Positions 28,555-37,126 of a stretch of 64,000 bases of DNA are shown piece by piece; position 1 is the first letter of the stretch, and each line of letters starts with the position of its first letter. This DNA is from UBA1479 sp963972065 (GTDB lineage: Bacteria; Pseudomonadota; Alphaproteobacteria; Rhodospirillales; Casp-alpha2): positions 1 through 64,000 of the forward strand of contig CAXAVJ010000001.1 in NCBI GenBank assembly GCA_963972065.1, written 5' to 3'. The notes beneath the pieces were generated by a model. That model made no database searches and was not told where the DNA came from. It was given only the letters and a program-made list of their open reading frames with translations. The position numbers were made by a program, and so were the translations under genes.

Positions 28555-29322
28555 TTATTCTTCCGGTGTGAAGATGCTGTTCAGCTCATCTTCGCTGGGA
28601 TAGCTGATTAGTACCGCACGGTGCTTGCCTTGAAAAACGAAGTACGCGCCGGCTGAGACGGCGGCGGCGCCGGCGTTGATGGCTGCGCGAAAGTCAGACG
28701 GCCCGCTCGCGCCGCCGCAGGCAACGACAGGCACGGAAACGGCAGCGGCGACGTCGCCGATGAGGTCCAGATCGTAACCGCTCATCGTGCCGTCACGGTC
28801 GATAGTGTTGATAAGGATTTCGCCGACTCCGCGGTTTTCCAGTTCACGTGCAAGTTCCGTCGGCTTCCGCCCCCGGCCCTTGGTGCCGTTATGGGTGAAA
28901 ACATCGTATCCGCCGAGCATCTTCTTTTTGACGTCGATGGACGCGACGATGCTCTGGGAGCCGAATTGACGGGCTGCATCCTCGATAAGACCGGGCTGGT
29001 CGAAGGCAGCGGCGTTGATCACGGCCTTTTCCGCGCCGAGAAAAAACAATCTCTTGATCTGGTCCACCGTCGTGATGCCGCCGCCATAGGCAAAAGGCAT
29101 GAAGCATTCGGATGCCAGGTCTTCCAAAAATTCGAAATTCGGGCCGCGATTCTCGACGGTGGCGCCGATGTCCAGGACCACAATCTCGTTGGCTTCCTTT
29201 TCATTGAACAGCCGAACCGTGTTCATCGGATCCCCGACATAGACGGGATCCTTGAACTTGATGGTTTTGTACAGGCCGCGCCCACGCAGCAGCAAAACCG
29301 GAATGACGCGGGGCAAATTCAT
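28555..29322 (-). CDS. hisF2: HisF-like ammonia-conducting subunit of the acetamidino system
   Basis: This 255-residue TIM barrel resembles HisF but belongs to the polysaccharide group that works with WbpG and HisH2. It starts RVIPVLLLRGRG, so the position of the catalytic Asp11 of true HisF (in CLDV) is a leucine, while the second aspartate is kept in ASIDVKKK. The phosphate-binding loops remain (YGGGITTVDQ, VVACGGASGPSDF). It probably channels ammonia from HisH to WbpG rather than making imidazole glycerol phosphate. It is adjacent to HisH with no gap. Confidence 0.9.
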   Translation of the reverse strand: MNLPRVIPVLLLRGRGLYKTIKFKDPVYVGDPMNTVRLFNEKEANEIVVLDIGATVENRGPNFEFLEDLASECFMPFAYGGGITTVDQIKRLFFLGAEKAVINAAAFDQPGLIEDAARQFGSQSIVASIDVKKKMLGGYDVFTHNGTKGRGRKPTELARELENRGVGEILINTIDRDGTMSGYDLDLIGDVAAAVSVPVVACGGASGPSDFRAAINAGAAAVSAGAYFVFQGKHRAVLISYPSEDELNSIFTPEE

Positions 29323-29943
29323 TCAGGCATGTTCCGCGAAACTGCGCAGCAGTGCCGCGCCGAAGCGATGGCTTTTTTCCGGATGGAACTGAACCCCCCA
29401 GATATTTCCGCGCGCTACGGCGGCGGCGAACGACTTACCGTACACGCAGGTCGCCGTGACGTCTTCGGGCCGGTCACATTCGAAATGGAAGGAATGCACG
29501 AAATAGAACCGGGGCGTGTCTTCGCCGCCGGCAAACAGCGGGTGTATCCTGCCGCCCGGCATCGTTGGCGCAACCGTGTTCCAGCCCATGTGCGGAATCT
29601 TGATGCCGGCGTCACGGGGAAAGCGAACGACATCCATGTCGATCCACCCCAGCCCGGGCAGGGACCCTTCCTCGCTGCGACGGCCCAGCATTTGCGCGCC
29701 GAGGCAGATGCCCAGGATGGGCTTCCCCGCGTTGAGCACCTGTTCGTTCAAGGTATCCATCAGGCCGCTTGCGGCCAGCGCCCCCATGCCGTGGTCAAAC
29801 GCGCCGACGCCGGGCAGCACGATCTTGTCGGCGGCTTTAATCGCCTCCGCGCTGTCGGTGATTTCCGCCTGAGCCCCGACCTTGCGCAGCATGTTCTTGA
29901 TGGCGCCCAGATTGCCGATGCCGATGTCAACGATGGCGATCAT
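29323..29943 (-). CDS. hisH2: HisH-like glutaminase of the acetamidino system
   Basis: The protein is a class I glutamine amidotransferase of 206 residues. The nucleophile lies in PILGICLGAQML near residue 80, and the His/Glu pair in GVQFHPEKSHRFG near residue 185, so the triad is complete. It would release ammonia from glutamine for the adjacent HisF2/WbpG pair. No histidine biosynthesis genes are present around it, and a second copy occurs at 61594. It overlaps the downstream end of the methyltransferase gene at 29940 by four bases (ATGA). Confidence 0.92.
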   Translation of the reverse strand: MIAIVDIGIGNLGAIKNMLRKVGAQAEITDSAEAIKAADKIVLPGVGAFDHGMGALAASGLMDTLNEQVLNAGKPILGICLGAQMLGRRSEEGSLPGLGWIDMDVVRFPRDAGIKIPHMGWNTVAPTMPGGRIHPLFAGGEDTPRFYFVHSFHFECDRPEDVTATCVYGKSFAAAVARGNIWGVQFHPEKSHRFGAALLRSFAEHA

Positions 29944-30974
29944 GTATTCGCGGCTTCCTTCCCGATGACGCTCTGGCCGATCTCCCGGCGCCGTGCCGTG
30001 CCGGCGACGCCGTTGGAGCCGAGGCGAACGTCAATATGGTCCAGATCGCAATCTCGATGCCAGCGTTCGAAGATGGCAGGCGTCTGCGGCAGGTCGAAAC
30101 TGGGCGACAACATGTCGAAGGTGTCGAGGATCGCCCATTCACGCAAGGTCGCATCGTCGGCGGAAGGCATGTCGTCGATCGGATCAGCGACCAGCAGGCG
30201 CCAGATGATGGCTTGCCCATAGGGCAGGTGACGCAATAGGCGAACCAGCGGCCACATCAAGGAGACATACCCCTTGCACCAGCGGTACAGGCGTTCAGAA
30301 TCCATGCCGCGGGTCAGGGGGCGCACCCAGTAGCGCGTGTTCAGCCAATAATAAGTCAAAGATTTGAGGTAAATGTCTGTCGCCAGATGGCCGCCTGGCT
30401 TCAGCATGGTGACGAGAGCTTTGAACGCTCTTTCCGGGTCCGGCGTGTGTTGCAGCACGCCGTAACAGAGTACCCGGTCGAACAGCTGTTCAGGGAACGG
30501 CATTGTGTAGATGTCCGCCTGTACCAGTAACAGGTTCGGGTTCGTGCCGTTCGATTTTTCGTTTGCCTCGACCGCATCTGAATAATCGAATGAGATCACC
30601 GTCGCCCCCGTACGCAGAAGCGGTTCCGTGAAGCGGCCCGATCCCGACCCCGCCTCCAGAACCAGTTCCCCTTGCAGTTCACCGGGCCATCCGGTGAAAC
30701 GGGAGAGGCGTTCCTCAGACACGTTATGTCCGGATTCGGAATCGTATTGGGTCCGCGCGTGCAGGTTCCATTCGAAGCCGAAATTTTGCGCGTAGTTGTC
30801 TGACGAAACGAAGCGCGGAATAAAATTCACGATGGGGTATGAAAGGCTTCCGTCGTCGCCTGCGGGCACAAGCCGCCCGGAGCGGATACGACCGTCTTCC
30901 AAAACGGCATCCGATAATTCAAGCGATGCGCCCGTGGCTGGGCAGCGTAACAGGCTTAGGTGTTGTGGATGCAC
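29940..30974 (-). CDS. Class I SAM-dependent methyltransferase with Trm112-like N-terminus
   Basis: The first 55 residues resemble a Trm112/zinc-ribbon-like module (LLRCPATGASLEL ... YPIVNFIPRF) often placed before sugar methyltransferases. Motif I is LVLEAGSGSGRFTEPLL near residue 100, followed by VISFDYSDAV. The GTG at 30974 was chosen because it leaves a 34-base gap to the upstream gene and has AAGGA about 11 bases before it. A TTG at 31049 would overlap that gene. The protein is 344 residues from this start. The target is unknown; sugar O- or N-methylation is likely. Confidence 0.75.
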   Translation of the reverse strand: MHPQHLSLLRCPATGASLELSDAVLEDGRIRSGRLVPAGDDGSLSYPIVNFIPRFVSSDNYAQNFGFEWNLHARTQYDSESGHNVSEERLSRFTGWPGELQGELVLEAGSGSGRFTEPLLRTGATVISFDYSDAVEANEKSNGTNPNLLLVQADIYTMPFPEQLFDRVLCYGVLQHTPDPERAFKALVTMLKPGGHLATDIYLKSLTYYWLNTRYWVRPLTRGMDSERLYRWCKGYVSLMWPLVRLLRHLPYGQAIIWRLLVADPIDDMPSADDATLREWAILDTFDMLSPSFDLPQTPAIFERWHRDCDLDHIDVRLGSNGVAGTARRREIGQSVIGKEAANT

Positions 30975-31008
30975 GGGCGGTGTCGTCCTTGTGTTATCCG
31001 GCAGGCAG

Positions 31009-31911
31009 TCACGACTGTCCCGCCCGCTTCGCCGCGATGGTCCAGACAAGGCGGGAGAACGTGCAGGGGGCCTGGACGAAGGCGCGGATTATCCAGGCGC
31101 AGGCTTGCATTGGCGCATGCGCGCGCGCGTACAGTGCTGCCAAGCGCAACGATGTCAATGCCCTGTAGCGGAGCAATCCCCGGCGCACGGCGGCAGGCAG
31201 GTCAGGATAGGTGAGAATTTCCTGGAAAGCAGCCGCGGCCTCCGTCTCCCGGCGCAGTCCCCAGGCCGGTAAAGACGTGATCTGGGAGGGATGACTTCGG
31301 ATCGCCACAAGCGGCTCGGGCAGGCATCCCAGCCGATGATGTCGGGCCAGACGAAAATAAAGCAGATAGTCCATGCAATAGGCATATTCCCCAGGGTAGC
31401 CGCCTATCTTCATCACATCCTGACGGCGGAACATGATCGACGAATGCGCGATGATGCTATCACGCGCAAGGGCGACCAACAGGTCATCATGGTTATTCGG
31501 CGGCGTCGGGCCAGGGACACCCGGCAGCGGTGCGCCATTGCCGAAATCGGTGGCGACAGAGGCGACCAAGGCGACATCAGGATGGTCGTCGAGGTGCCGT
31601 ACCTGCTTGTCCAGGCGGTTGGCAAAGGCGATATCATCGGCATCCAGGCGGGCAATGTACTCACCGCGTGCGGCCTCCAACCCCTTGTTCAGGGATTGGG
31701 TCAGTGTCAGGACGTCGTCGTTTCGGAGGCAGCGGATCCGGGCGTCGTCATAGGACGCAATGATGGTTGCGGTGCCGTCGGTCGATGCGTTGTCGATGAT
31801 CAGGAATTCAAAGTCGGTGAATGTCTGCGCGAGGATGCTGTCGATCGCTTCGCGCAGATAGTCCTCACCGTTGAGGACCGACATCAGGACGGTCACCTTC
31901 GGCTGGGTCAT
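31009..31911 (-). CDS. Glycosyltransferase, GT2 family
   Basis: This is a cytoplasmic GT-A glycosyltransferase of 300 residues. It begins KVTVLMSVLNGEDYLREAI, followed by DFEFLIIDNASTDGT near residue 33-47. The DxD metal site is IARLDADDIAF near residue 90. SSIMFRRQDVMKIGGY near residue 155 is the usual acceptor-side loop. No membrane segment is evident. The ATG overlaps the stop of the upstream gene (ATGA). The donor could be the CDP-sugar made by the next four genes, but that is only positional. Confidence 0.88.
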   Translation of the reverse strand: MTQPKVTVLMSVLNGEDYLREAIDSILAQTFTDFEFLIIDNASTDGTATIIASYDDARIRCLRNDDVLTLTQSLNKGLEAARGEYIARLDADDIAFANRLDKQVRHLDDHPDVALVASVATDFGNGAPLPGVPGPTPPNNHDDLLVALARDSIIAHSSIMFRRQDVMKIGGYPGEYAYCMDYLLYFRLARHHRLGCLPEPLVAIRSHPSQITSLPAWGLRRETEAAAAFQEILTYPDLPAAVRRGLLRYRALTSLRLAALYARAHAPMQACAWIIRAFVQAPCTFSRLVWTIAAKRAGQS

Positions 31912-32867
31912 GGCAGGGCGCCGGCCATCAAGGGCTGGATCAGGTCTTCGCGGAGCGCCACGTCAAGAGCGCGGGGCGACCAGTCGAGCATGCGTCCAGC
32001 CTTCGTGTTGTCGCCGAATGAGACCGGCGGTTCGCCCGGCCGCATGGGCCGCGCCCCGAACCGGAGCAAGCGATCATCCGCCCCCAAGGCATCCGCGACG
32101 GCCAGCAGCAGGGCGCGCAGTTCGGTCGCCTCGCCTGAACAAATGTTGAAGACGTCAAAGCCGCCGCGCGCAAGGTCACGCGCCATCTTCAGCCAGGCAT
32201 CCGTGACGTCGCCGACGCCGATGAAATCACGCCGCTGGGTGCAGGGTGAAAGGTCGACCGGCGTGCCGGCCCCAAGTCCGGTGATCACCTGAGCCAGCAG
32301 CTTGGCGGGATGGTCGAGAATACCGAAAGGGATGTAGAGCCGGCCGATCCGTGTGGGCACGCCGGTCTGGGCAGCGAGGTCGCGCGCCCGTGCCGTCTCG
32401 GCCCGTTTGGAAAGGCCATAAGGTGTTTCCGGTTGGCCGGTGTCGTCCTCGTGGTTGGCGTCGTCGCTTGACGGGTACTCGGCCGATGATCCGGTGATGA
32501 TCACGCCGCCGCCGCTGTCCGACAAGGCGGCGAAGATGGCATCCAGCGGCTGAACGTTCACGGCCCGGCCCCTTTCGGCATCATAATCGGGCGAGGCATA
32601 ATCGGCGGCATGCCCCGCATGATGGACCCAGACCGTCGGACGTACCTGGCCCGCGAGTGCTTTGACGGCGGTTTCATCGGTCACATCAAGTTGCGCCATG
32701 CTGGCGCTTTGGGCGGCGAAGTCCAGGCGTCGGGCGCGAATGCCGTCGTAGGCATCGCGCGGTCTGCTGTGGGTTGCCGTCACCGCATAACCCGCGTCGG
32801 CAAAGGCGCGCGCCAGATGCGCGCCGACGAAGCTGGACGTGCCGGTGACGATGGCGGTCTTGGTCAT
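31908..32867 (-). CDS. NAD(P)-dependent sugar epimerase/reductase of the CDP-hexose module
   Basis: This extended SDR of 319 residues has the nucleotide motif IVTGTSSFVGAHLARAF at the start, the active-site serine region ITGSSAEYPSS near residue 118 and the YGLSK catalytic pair near residue 143. It follows the RfbF, RfbG and cupin genes. It may reduce the 4-keto group of the CDP-6-deoxy-hexulose, giving the final CDP-6-deoxyhexose. The ATG at 32867 lies seven bases from the upstream stop. The exact product stereochemistry cannot be deduced. Confidence 0.8.
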   Translation of the reverse strand: MTKTAIVTGTSSFVGAHLARAFADAGYAVTATHSRPRDAYDGIRARRLDFAAQSASMAQLDVTDETAVKALAGQVRPTVWVHHAGHAADYASPDYDAERGRAVNVQPLDAIFAALSDSGGGVIITGSSAEYPSSDDANHEDDTGQPETPYGLSKRAETARARDLAAQTGVPTRIGRLYIPFGILDHPAKLLAQVITGLGAGTPVDLSPCTQRRDFIGVGDVTDAWLKMARDLARGGFDVFNICSGEATELRALLLAVADALGADDRLLRFGARPMRPGEPPVSFGDNTKAGRMLDWSPRALDVALREDLIQPLMAGALP

Positions 32868-32874
32868 TACGGGG

Positions 32875-33318
32875 TCAGGGCCAGGAATAGGGGATGCGGT
32901 CCGTGTCGGCGGGCAGGGTGTCCGCCTCGGCCGGGTTGTGGGGGATGCTGGCGCAGTTCGCCAGGGTCGCAGGCGCCGCGCCCGTGCAGGTGAACCCGGT
33001 CCATAATCCCGGCGGCACGGTGACCAGGGCATAGGTGTCGGGGTTGTCGGGGCTAATTTCTATTTCGCGGACGGCCCCAGTGTTCGTGTCCGCGACGACC
33101 AAGCGGATCGTCCCGGACACGCAGCATAGGTTCAGAGTCATTTCCCGGTGCCGTTTCCAGGCTTTCACGGCCCCCGGATTGACGATGGAAAAATAGACCT
33201 CGCCGAAACCGGCAAACTGGGGCGCGTCGGCGCGCAGCATGTGCATCACCGCGCCCCGGGCATCGGCGATGATCTTCAGCGGCGTAACGATGGCGCCGTC
33301 GATGGCGGCGTCGTTCAT
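32875..33318 (-). CDS. Cupin sugar epimerase-like protein (RmlC/WxcM-like)
   Basis: This small cupin of 147 residues resembles dTDP-4-dehydrorhamnose 3,5-epimerases. FGEVYFSIVNPGAVKAWKRH near residue 40 corresponds to the catalytic histidine region, and FTCTGAAPATLANCAS to the later strand. Placed between CDP-glucose 4,6-dehydratase and a reductase, it may epimerise the CDP-4-keto-6-deoxyglucose at C3 and/or C5. It overlaps the rfbG start (ATGA). It is shorter than RmlC (about 180 residues), so a single epimerisation or a binding role is also possible. Confidence 0.75.
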   Translation of the reverse strand: MNDAAIDGAIVTPLKIIADARGAVMHMLRADAPQFAGFGEVYFSIVNPGAVKAWKRHREMTLNLCCVSGTIRLVVADTNTGAVREIEISPDNPDTYALVTVPPGLWTGFTCTGAAPATLANCASIPHNPAEADTLPADTDRIPYSWP

Positions 33319-34379
33319 CCGCCGGCCTTTTCATATTCGGCGATCTGGGCGCGGGTGATCTCGATCGGATCGGCGCCCTGATCCACGGCCTTGTACCATT
33401 CCACCGTGCGCGTGATGCCGGTTGCAAAATCCCAGCGCGGATACCAGCCGAGCCCGTCCTTTGCCTTGGTGCTGTCGAGCATCAGCAGTGTCGCTTCATG
33501 CGGCGCGTTCGGGTCCTGTTCGACACGGACCTCGCCCGATCCCCAGACACCGACGGCGGTTTCGGCCAGGTCCTGGACGGGGCGGACGTTCTCGGCGTCG
33601 GGCCCGAAGTTCCAGGCCCCTGCCGCCGCGCCGTCGCCACTGAACTGCCGCGCGGCAAGGGCGAGATACCCGGACAGGGGTTCCAGCACATGCTGCCACG
33701 GCCGCGTCGCCATGGGATTGCGCAGGATCACCGGATCCCCGGCGCGGAGGGCGCGGATGCAGTCGGGGACGATGCGGTCCGTCGACATGTCGCCGCCGCC
33801 GATCACGTTGCCGGCGCGTGCCGTTGCGGCGATCAGATCGGGCCGCGCGCGGTAGAACGATTCCTGATAACCGGTGAAGACCAGTTCGACGGCGCCCTTG
33901 GAGGCGGAATAGGGATCGGGTCCGCCCAGAAGGTCGTCTTCGTGGTAGCCGCGTTCCCATTCCATGTTGCGGTAACATTTGTCGGAGGTAATGAAGACGA
34001 GGGAGCGCACGGAAGGTGTGTGGCGTACGGCCTCCAGCAGATTGATGCCGCCCGTAACGTTGCTATGGAACGTCTCGAGCGGTTCCGCATAGCTCCGCCT
34101 TACCAGCGCCTGGGCGGCAAGGTGGATGATGATCTCCGGCTTGGATTGACCCAACAGTTCGGCGACGGAATCAAAATTCCGGATGTCGATGAAATGCTGG
34201 TCGATACGTTCGGCCAGACGGAGCTGCTCGAACAGCGGCGCATCCGGTGCCGGCGGCAAGGCGAGGCCCGTGACGTGAGCACCGAGGTCGGCCAGCCAGG
34301 CGGAAAGCCAGCTGCCCTTGAACCCGGTCGAGCCGGTGATCAGGATTCGGCGGTTCTTGAAAACGGAGAAATCAGTCAT
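33315..34379 (-). CDS. rfbG: CDP-glucose 4,6-dehydratase
   Basis: RfbG converts CDP-glucose to CDP-4-keto-6-deoxyglucose with bound NAD. The 354-residue protein begins RRILITGSTGFKGSWLSAWL and contains HLAAQALVRRSY near residue 85, FITSDKCYRN near residue 128 and the YSASK catalytic pair near 157. RPWQHVLEPLSGYLALA near residue 223 is a clear family signature. It directly follows rfbF, so the two activation steps are coupled. No rfbH-like 3-dehydrase is in the window, so the product should keep its 3-oxygen. Confidence 0.95.
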   Translation of the reverse strand: MTDFSVFKNRRILITGSTGFKGSWLSAWLADLGAHVTGLALPPAPDAPLFEQLRLAERIDQHFIDIRNFDSVAELLGQSKPEIIIHLAAQALVRRSYAEPLETFHSNVTGGINLLEAVRHTPSVRSLVFITSDKCYRNMEWERGYHEDDLLGGPDPYSASKGAVELVFTGYQESFYRARPDLIAATARAGNVIGGGDMSTDRIVPDCIRALRAGDPVILRNPMATRPWQHVLEPLSGYLALAARQFSGDGAAAGAWNFGPDAENVRPVQDLAETAVGVWGSGEVRVEQDPNAPHEATLLMLDSTKAKDGLGWYPRWDFATGITRTVEWYKAVDQGADPIEITRAQIAEYEKAGG

Positions 34380-34383
34380 CGGA

Positions 34384-35172
34384 TCAGGCGCCGCTCAGCC
34401 AGGGTGCTTTTCCGGATTCATACAGGTCGTTGAGCAACGCGTAGTCGCGGAAGGTGTCCATGCATTGCCAGAAACCGTCATGCCGGTACATCATCATCTC
34501 ACCTTCGGCCGCGAGCCGCCGCATGGGTTCGGTTTCCAGAATCACATCATCACGGTCGCCATCCAGATAATCGAACAGGCGGCGGTCGCACACGAAGAAC
34601 CCGCCGGAAATCCGCCCGCCGGTGGCTTGCGGCTTTTCATTGAATTCGACGACCGCGCCCGTGTCGTCGTGTTCCATTTCGCCGAAGCGGCCCGGCGGGC
34701 GCACGCCGCATACGGTCATCACCTTGCCATGGGATTTGTGAAAGGCCGCCAATTCGGCGATGTCGACGTCGGCGACGCCATCGCCGTAGGTCAGCATGAA
34801 GGTGTCGTCGTCACCGATATAGCGCTCGATGCGCTTGACCCGTGACCCGGTCAGGGTTTCCTCACCGGTTTCCGCCATGGTCACGCGCCAGTCGATGGCG
34901 TTCTCGGCGCCGTGAAATTCCAAGGCGCGTTCGCGCGCGAAGTCGATGGTGAAGTCGGCGACACGGGTCCGGTAATTGAGGAAGAAATCCTTGATCGCAC
35001 CGCTTTTGTGACCGAGGCAGAGAACGAAGTCCTTGTGTCCGGCGGCGGCGTATCCCCGCATGATGTGCCACAGGATCGGGTAAGGGCCGACGGGGATCAT
35101 GGGTTTGGGCAGGTCGTCGGCCACGCCGCGGATGCGGGTACCCTTGCCGCCGCAGAGAATGACGGTTTTCAT
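34384..35172 (-). CDS. rfbF: Glucose-1-phosphate cytidylyltransferase
   Basis: RfbF makes CDP-glucose from CTP and glucose 1-phosphate. The protein has the standard 262 residues and the nucleotidyl-transfer signature VILCGGKGTRIRG at the N-terminus with the lysine in LPKPMIPVG. LTYGDGVADVD near residue 128 gives the metal-binding aspartates, and EFNEKPQATGG and ISGGFFVCDRRLF follow. It overlaps the upstream gene by four bases and starts the CDP-hexose module. The assignment is very secure. Confidence 0.96.
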   Translation of the reverse strand: MKTVILCGGKGTRIRGVADDLPKPMIPVGPYPILWHIMRGYAAAGHKDFVLCLGHKSGAIKDFFLNYRTRVADFTIDFARERALEFHGAENAIDWRVTMAETGEETLTGSRVKRIERYIGDDDTFMLTYGDGVADVDIAELAAFHKSHGKVMTVCGVRPPGRFGEMEHDDTGAVVEFNEKPQATGGRISGGFFVCDRRLFDYLDGDRDDVILETEPMRRLAAEGEMMMYRHDGFWQCMDTFRDYALLNDLYESGKAPWLSGA

Positions 35173-37088
35173 TTTTTTAAATCCAGTTCCCTTTGTGAGC
35201 CAGTGTCGTGAGTGCCTGACCTGCTGCCCAGTACCGCATCCATGATGGCATGAGGTGCAACGTCACTCAGCACGTCATGAAGAATTCGGGACATGTCCGC
35301 CTGATTGGATGGATGCGCCCGGTCGGAGCAAATGGCGGCGATGGCCGATGCGATTTCTTGTGGGGTGCGGCAGCGCGGCCCGGCGCCGTCCGGTAGAGGA
35401 TTGAAGTCCAGGCCACTGTCTCGGTGTACGAACACGACGGGACGGTCAGCCAAAAGTGCTTCATAACAAGTCCCGGAATCGAAATAGGTGACAACGTTGG
35501 CTTTTGGCAATAGTGCGGCCGCAGGCGCGTTACTGATCTCGAGATCAATGCCGCCGGATCGCGCGGCCTCTCGCGCGGTGTCTGCAACGGCCGTGCGCTC
35601 GTAGCGGTCCATCAGGGGGTGGAAATTGACCGTCACTTTCGCATCTTCCAACAGGGAGCAAGCCCGTACGACCTTGTCGACCAGCTCCAGAGATGACTCC
35701 AGTTCCAGGTTTGGAACGCAGAGGATCATTGGTCGGCCGGCTGGCGCCGGCGTCGCGGGCTCAGCGCCCACTGCCCGCTGCATGTGTTCGTAGCGAAGAG
35801 CGCCTCCCACAGTTACGCGGGCTGGCGGAAATCCCGCGCCGATCAATTCTCGGGCGGCATGGGCGCCCAAGGTAATCAGGTGATCCGGCGCTGCGCCGGA
35901 CGCGATCTCCTGCTCGCTGGAAAAAGTCGCGATATGAAGGTCGCGCAGTGGGTGATGCAGGTAGGCGACCGCCCGGGTTCCGGGCAGGAAGGTATGAACG
36001 GCGCGGCACAGGACTTTTTCCCACGGCTGGTTTTCGAAGGGGAAGACGATCGCTCGGGGCGCCGCGCCGGTGGTGGCGATGCGCCGGACGATTCGCATGA
36101 ACAGGCTCGCTCGTGCGGGCTGGAACGACACAGCCTGGCGCCGTAGTTCGTGGCGGAGTAGGGCGGTGACACCGTGCCCCCCGATCGTGAGGCCGCGCCT
36201 GATGAACAGGAAGAACGCAACATAGGCTGCGTAGGACGCGACTAGATCGCGCCAACCGTAAAAGTCTTCCAACACTGCCGGATGCTCATCTGATTGCAGG
36301 ACGGCGTCGAGGATCTGAGGATAAGGATCGTGCGGGTCAACCGTCATTGCAACGGTCAGCATCGGGCCCGCCTGTTCCCGCAGGATTGCGGGCAGCCGGC
36401 CCATGACCGGCGCGGTCGACAACGCTGCGCCGGGCGGAAAGGTCGAGGCATAAGCCCATGTTAGCACCATCACCTCGGCGTCGGACGCCGCTTCCGAAGG
36501 CAGGGGTCGGTGGCGGCGCCTGCGGCGATGGGCGGCGAGGCGTCGGAAATCACGGATCAAGCATCCGGCTCCCGCCCGCAGGACGCGTAGGATAAACCGT
36601 ATATTTTCCGCACAAAGCCCGGCTAGGCGCCCGGTATAGCCCCCCAATCCCGGAACCGCGGCCCGGATGTTTTTGTTCAAGGCATCTCGCCAAAGGGCAT
36701 TGGCGAAAGCCCAATCGTCAGTCACTGCGATCACGGACGTATGTTTTTCCGCGTACTCGGCCATCAGTACGAAACGTGACACGTTCACCAGGAGTGACGA
36801 AGTGTACTGGCCGAAATCGGCAAAGTCGCTGGCCAGCCACCAGACAGGAAGGTCGGCGGCGGCCAACTGCTTGTCCGCATTCCGGATGTCGCTGCGCAAG
36901 GTGCGGGCGATTTCGTTCAGCCGCGCACCCGTTTCCGCCAACACCCAGCCGGACGGCATCAAGCCCTGAAGTTTGCGGTAGGTGGCATAGTCGCTGCCCA
37001 AGTAGAGGACGACCGCAGGTGTCCCGGCGCTGGCGCCGCGGCGCAAATGGTCCTCTAACGAGGCGATTGAAACGATTTTCAGGGACAT
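35169..37088 (-). CDS. Large GT-B-like surface carbohydrate biosynthesis protein
   Basis: This 639-residue protein has no signal peptide. Its C-terminal third looks like a GT-B donor domain: VNFHPLMDRYERTAV near residue 475, AALLPKANVVTYFDSGTCYEALLADRPVVFVH near residues 520-550. The central part contains AVAYLHHPLRDLHIATFSSEQE. It recalls the uncharacterised surface carbohydrate proteins first noted in Leptospira O-antigen loci, a similarity that could not be verified here. It overlaps rfbF downstream by four bases. A glycosyl- or polyol-phosphate transferase role is inferred. Confidence 0.55.
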   Translation of the reverse strand: MSLKIVSIASLEDHLRRGASAGTPAVVLYLGSDYATYRKLQGLMPSGWVLAETGARLNEIARTLRSDIRNADKQLAAADLPVWWLASDFADFGQYTSSLLVNVSRFVLMAEYAEKHTSVIAVTDDWAFANALWRDALNKNIRAAVPGLGGYTGRLAGLCAENIRFILRVLRAGAGCLIRDFRRLAAHRRRRRHRPLPSEAASDAEVMVLTWAYASTFPPGAALSTAPVMGRLPAILREQAGPMLTVAMTVDPHDPYPQILDAVLQSDEHPAVLEDFYGWRDLVASYAAYVAFFLFIRRGLTIGGHGVTALLRHELRRQAVSFQPARASLFMRIVRRIATTGAAPRAIVFPFENQPWEKVLCRAVHTFLPGTRAVAYLHHPLRDLHIATFSSEQEIASGAAPDHLITLGAHAARELIGAGFPPARVTVGGALRYEHMQRAVGAEPATPAPAGRPMILCVPNLELESSLELVDKVVRACSLLEDAKVTVNFHPLMDRYERTAVADTAREAARSGGIDLEISNAPAAALLPKANVVTYFDSGTCYEALLADRPVVFVHRDSGLDFNPLPDGAGPRCRTPQEIASAIAAICSDRAHPSNQADMSRILHDVLSDVAPHAIMDAVLGSRSGTHDTGSQRELDLKK

Positions 37089-37126
37089 CTGATCTAGCGA
37101 GGAATGTCAGCACACACTGCGTTCTT

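Noticed and set aside
28555..29943. Histidine biosynthesis by the HisF and HisH genes
   Set aside because: No other his genes are nearby, the HisF-like proteins lack Asp11, and each pair sits with a WbpG/PseA-type amidotransferase.
31908..35172. A 3,6-dideoxyhexose pathway (abequose, paratose or tyvelose)
   Set aside because: The required 3-dehydrase (RfbH) is not present in the window.
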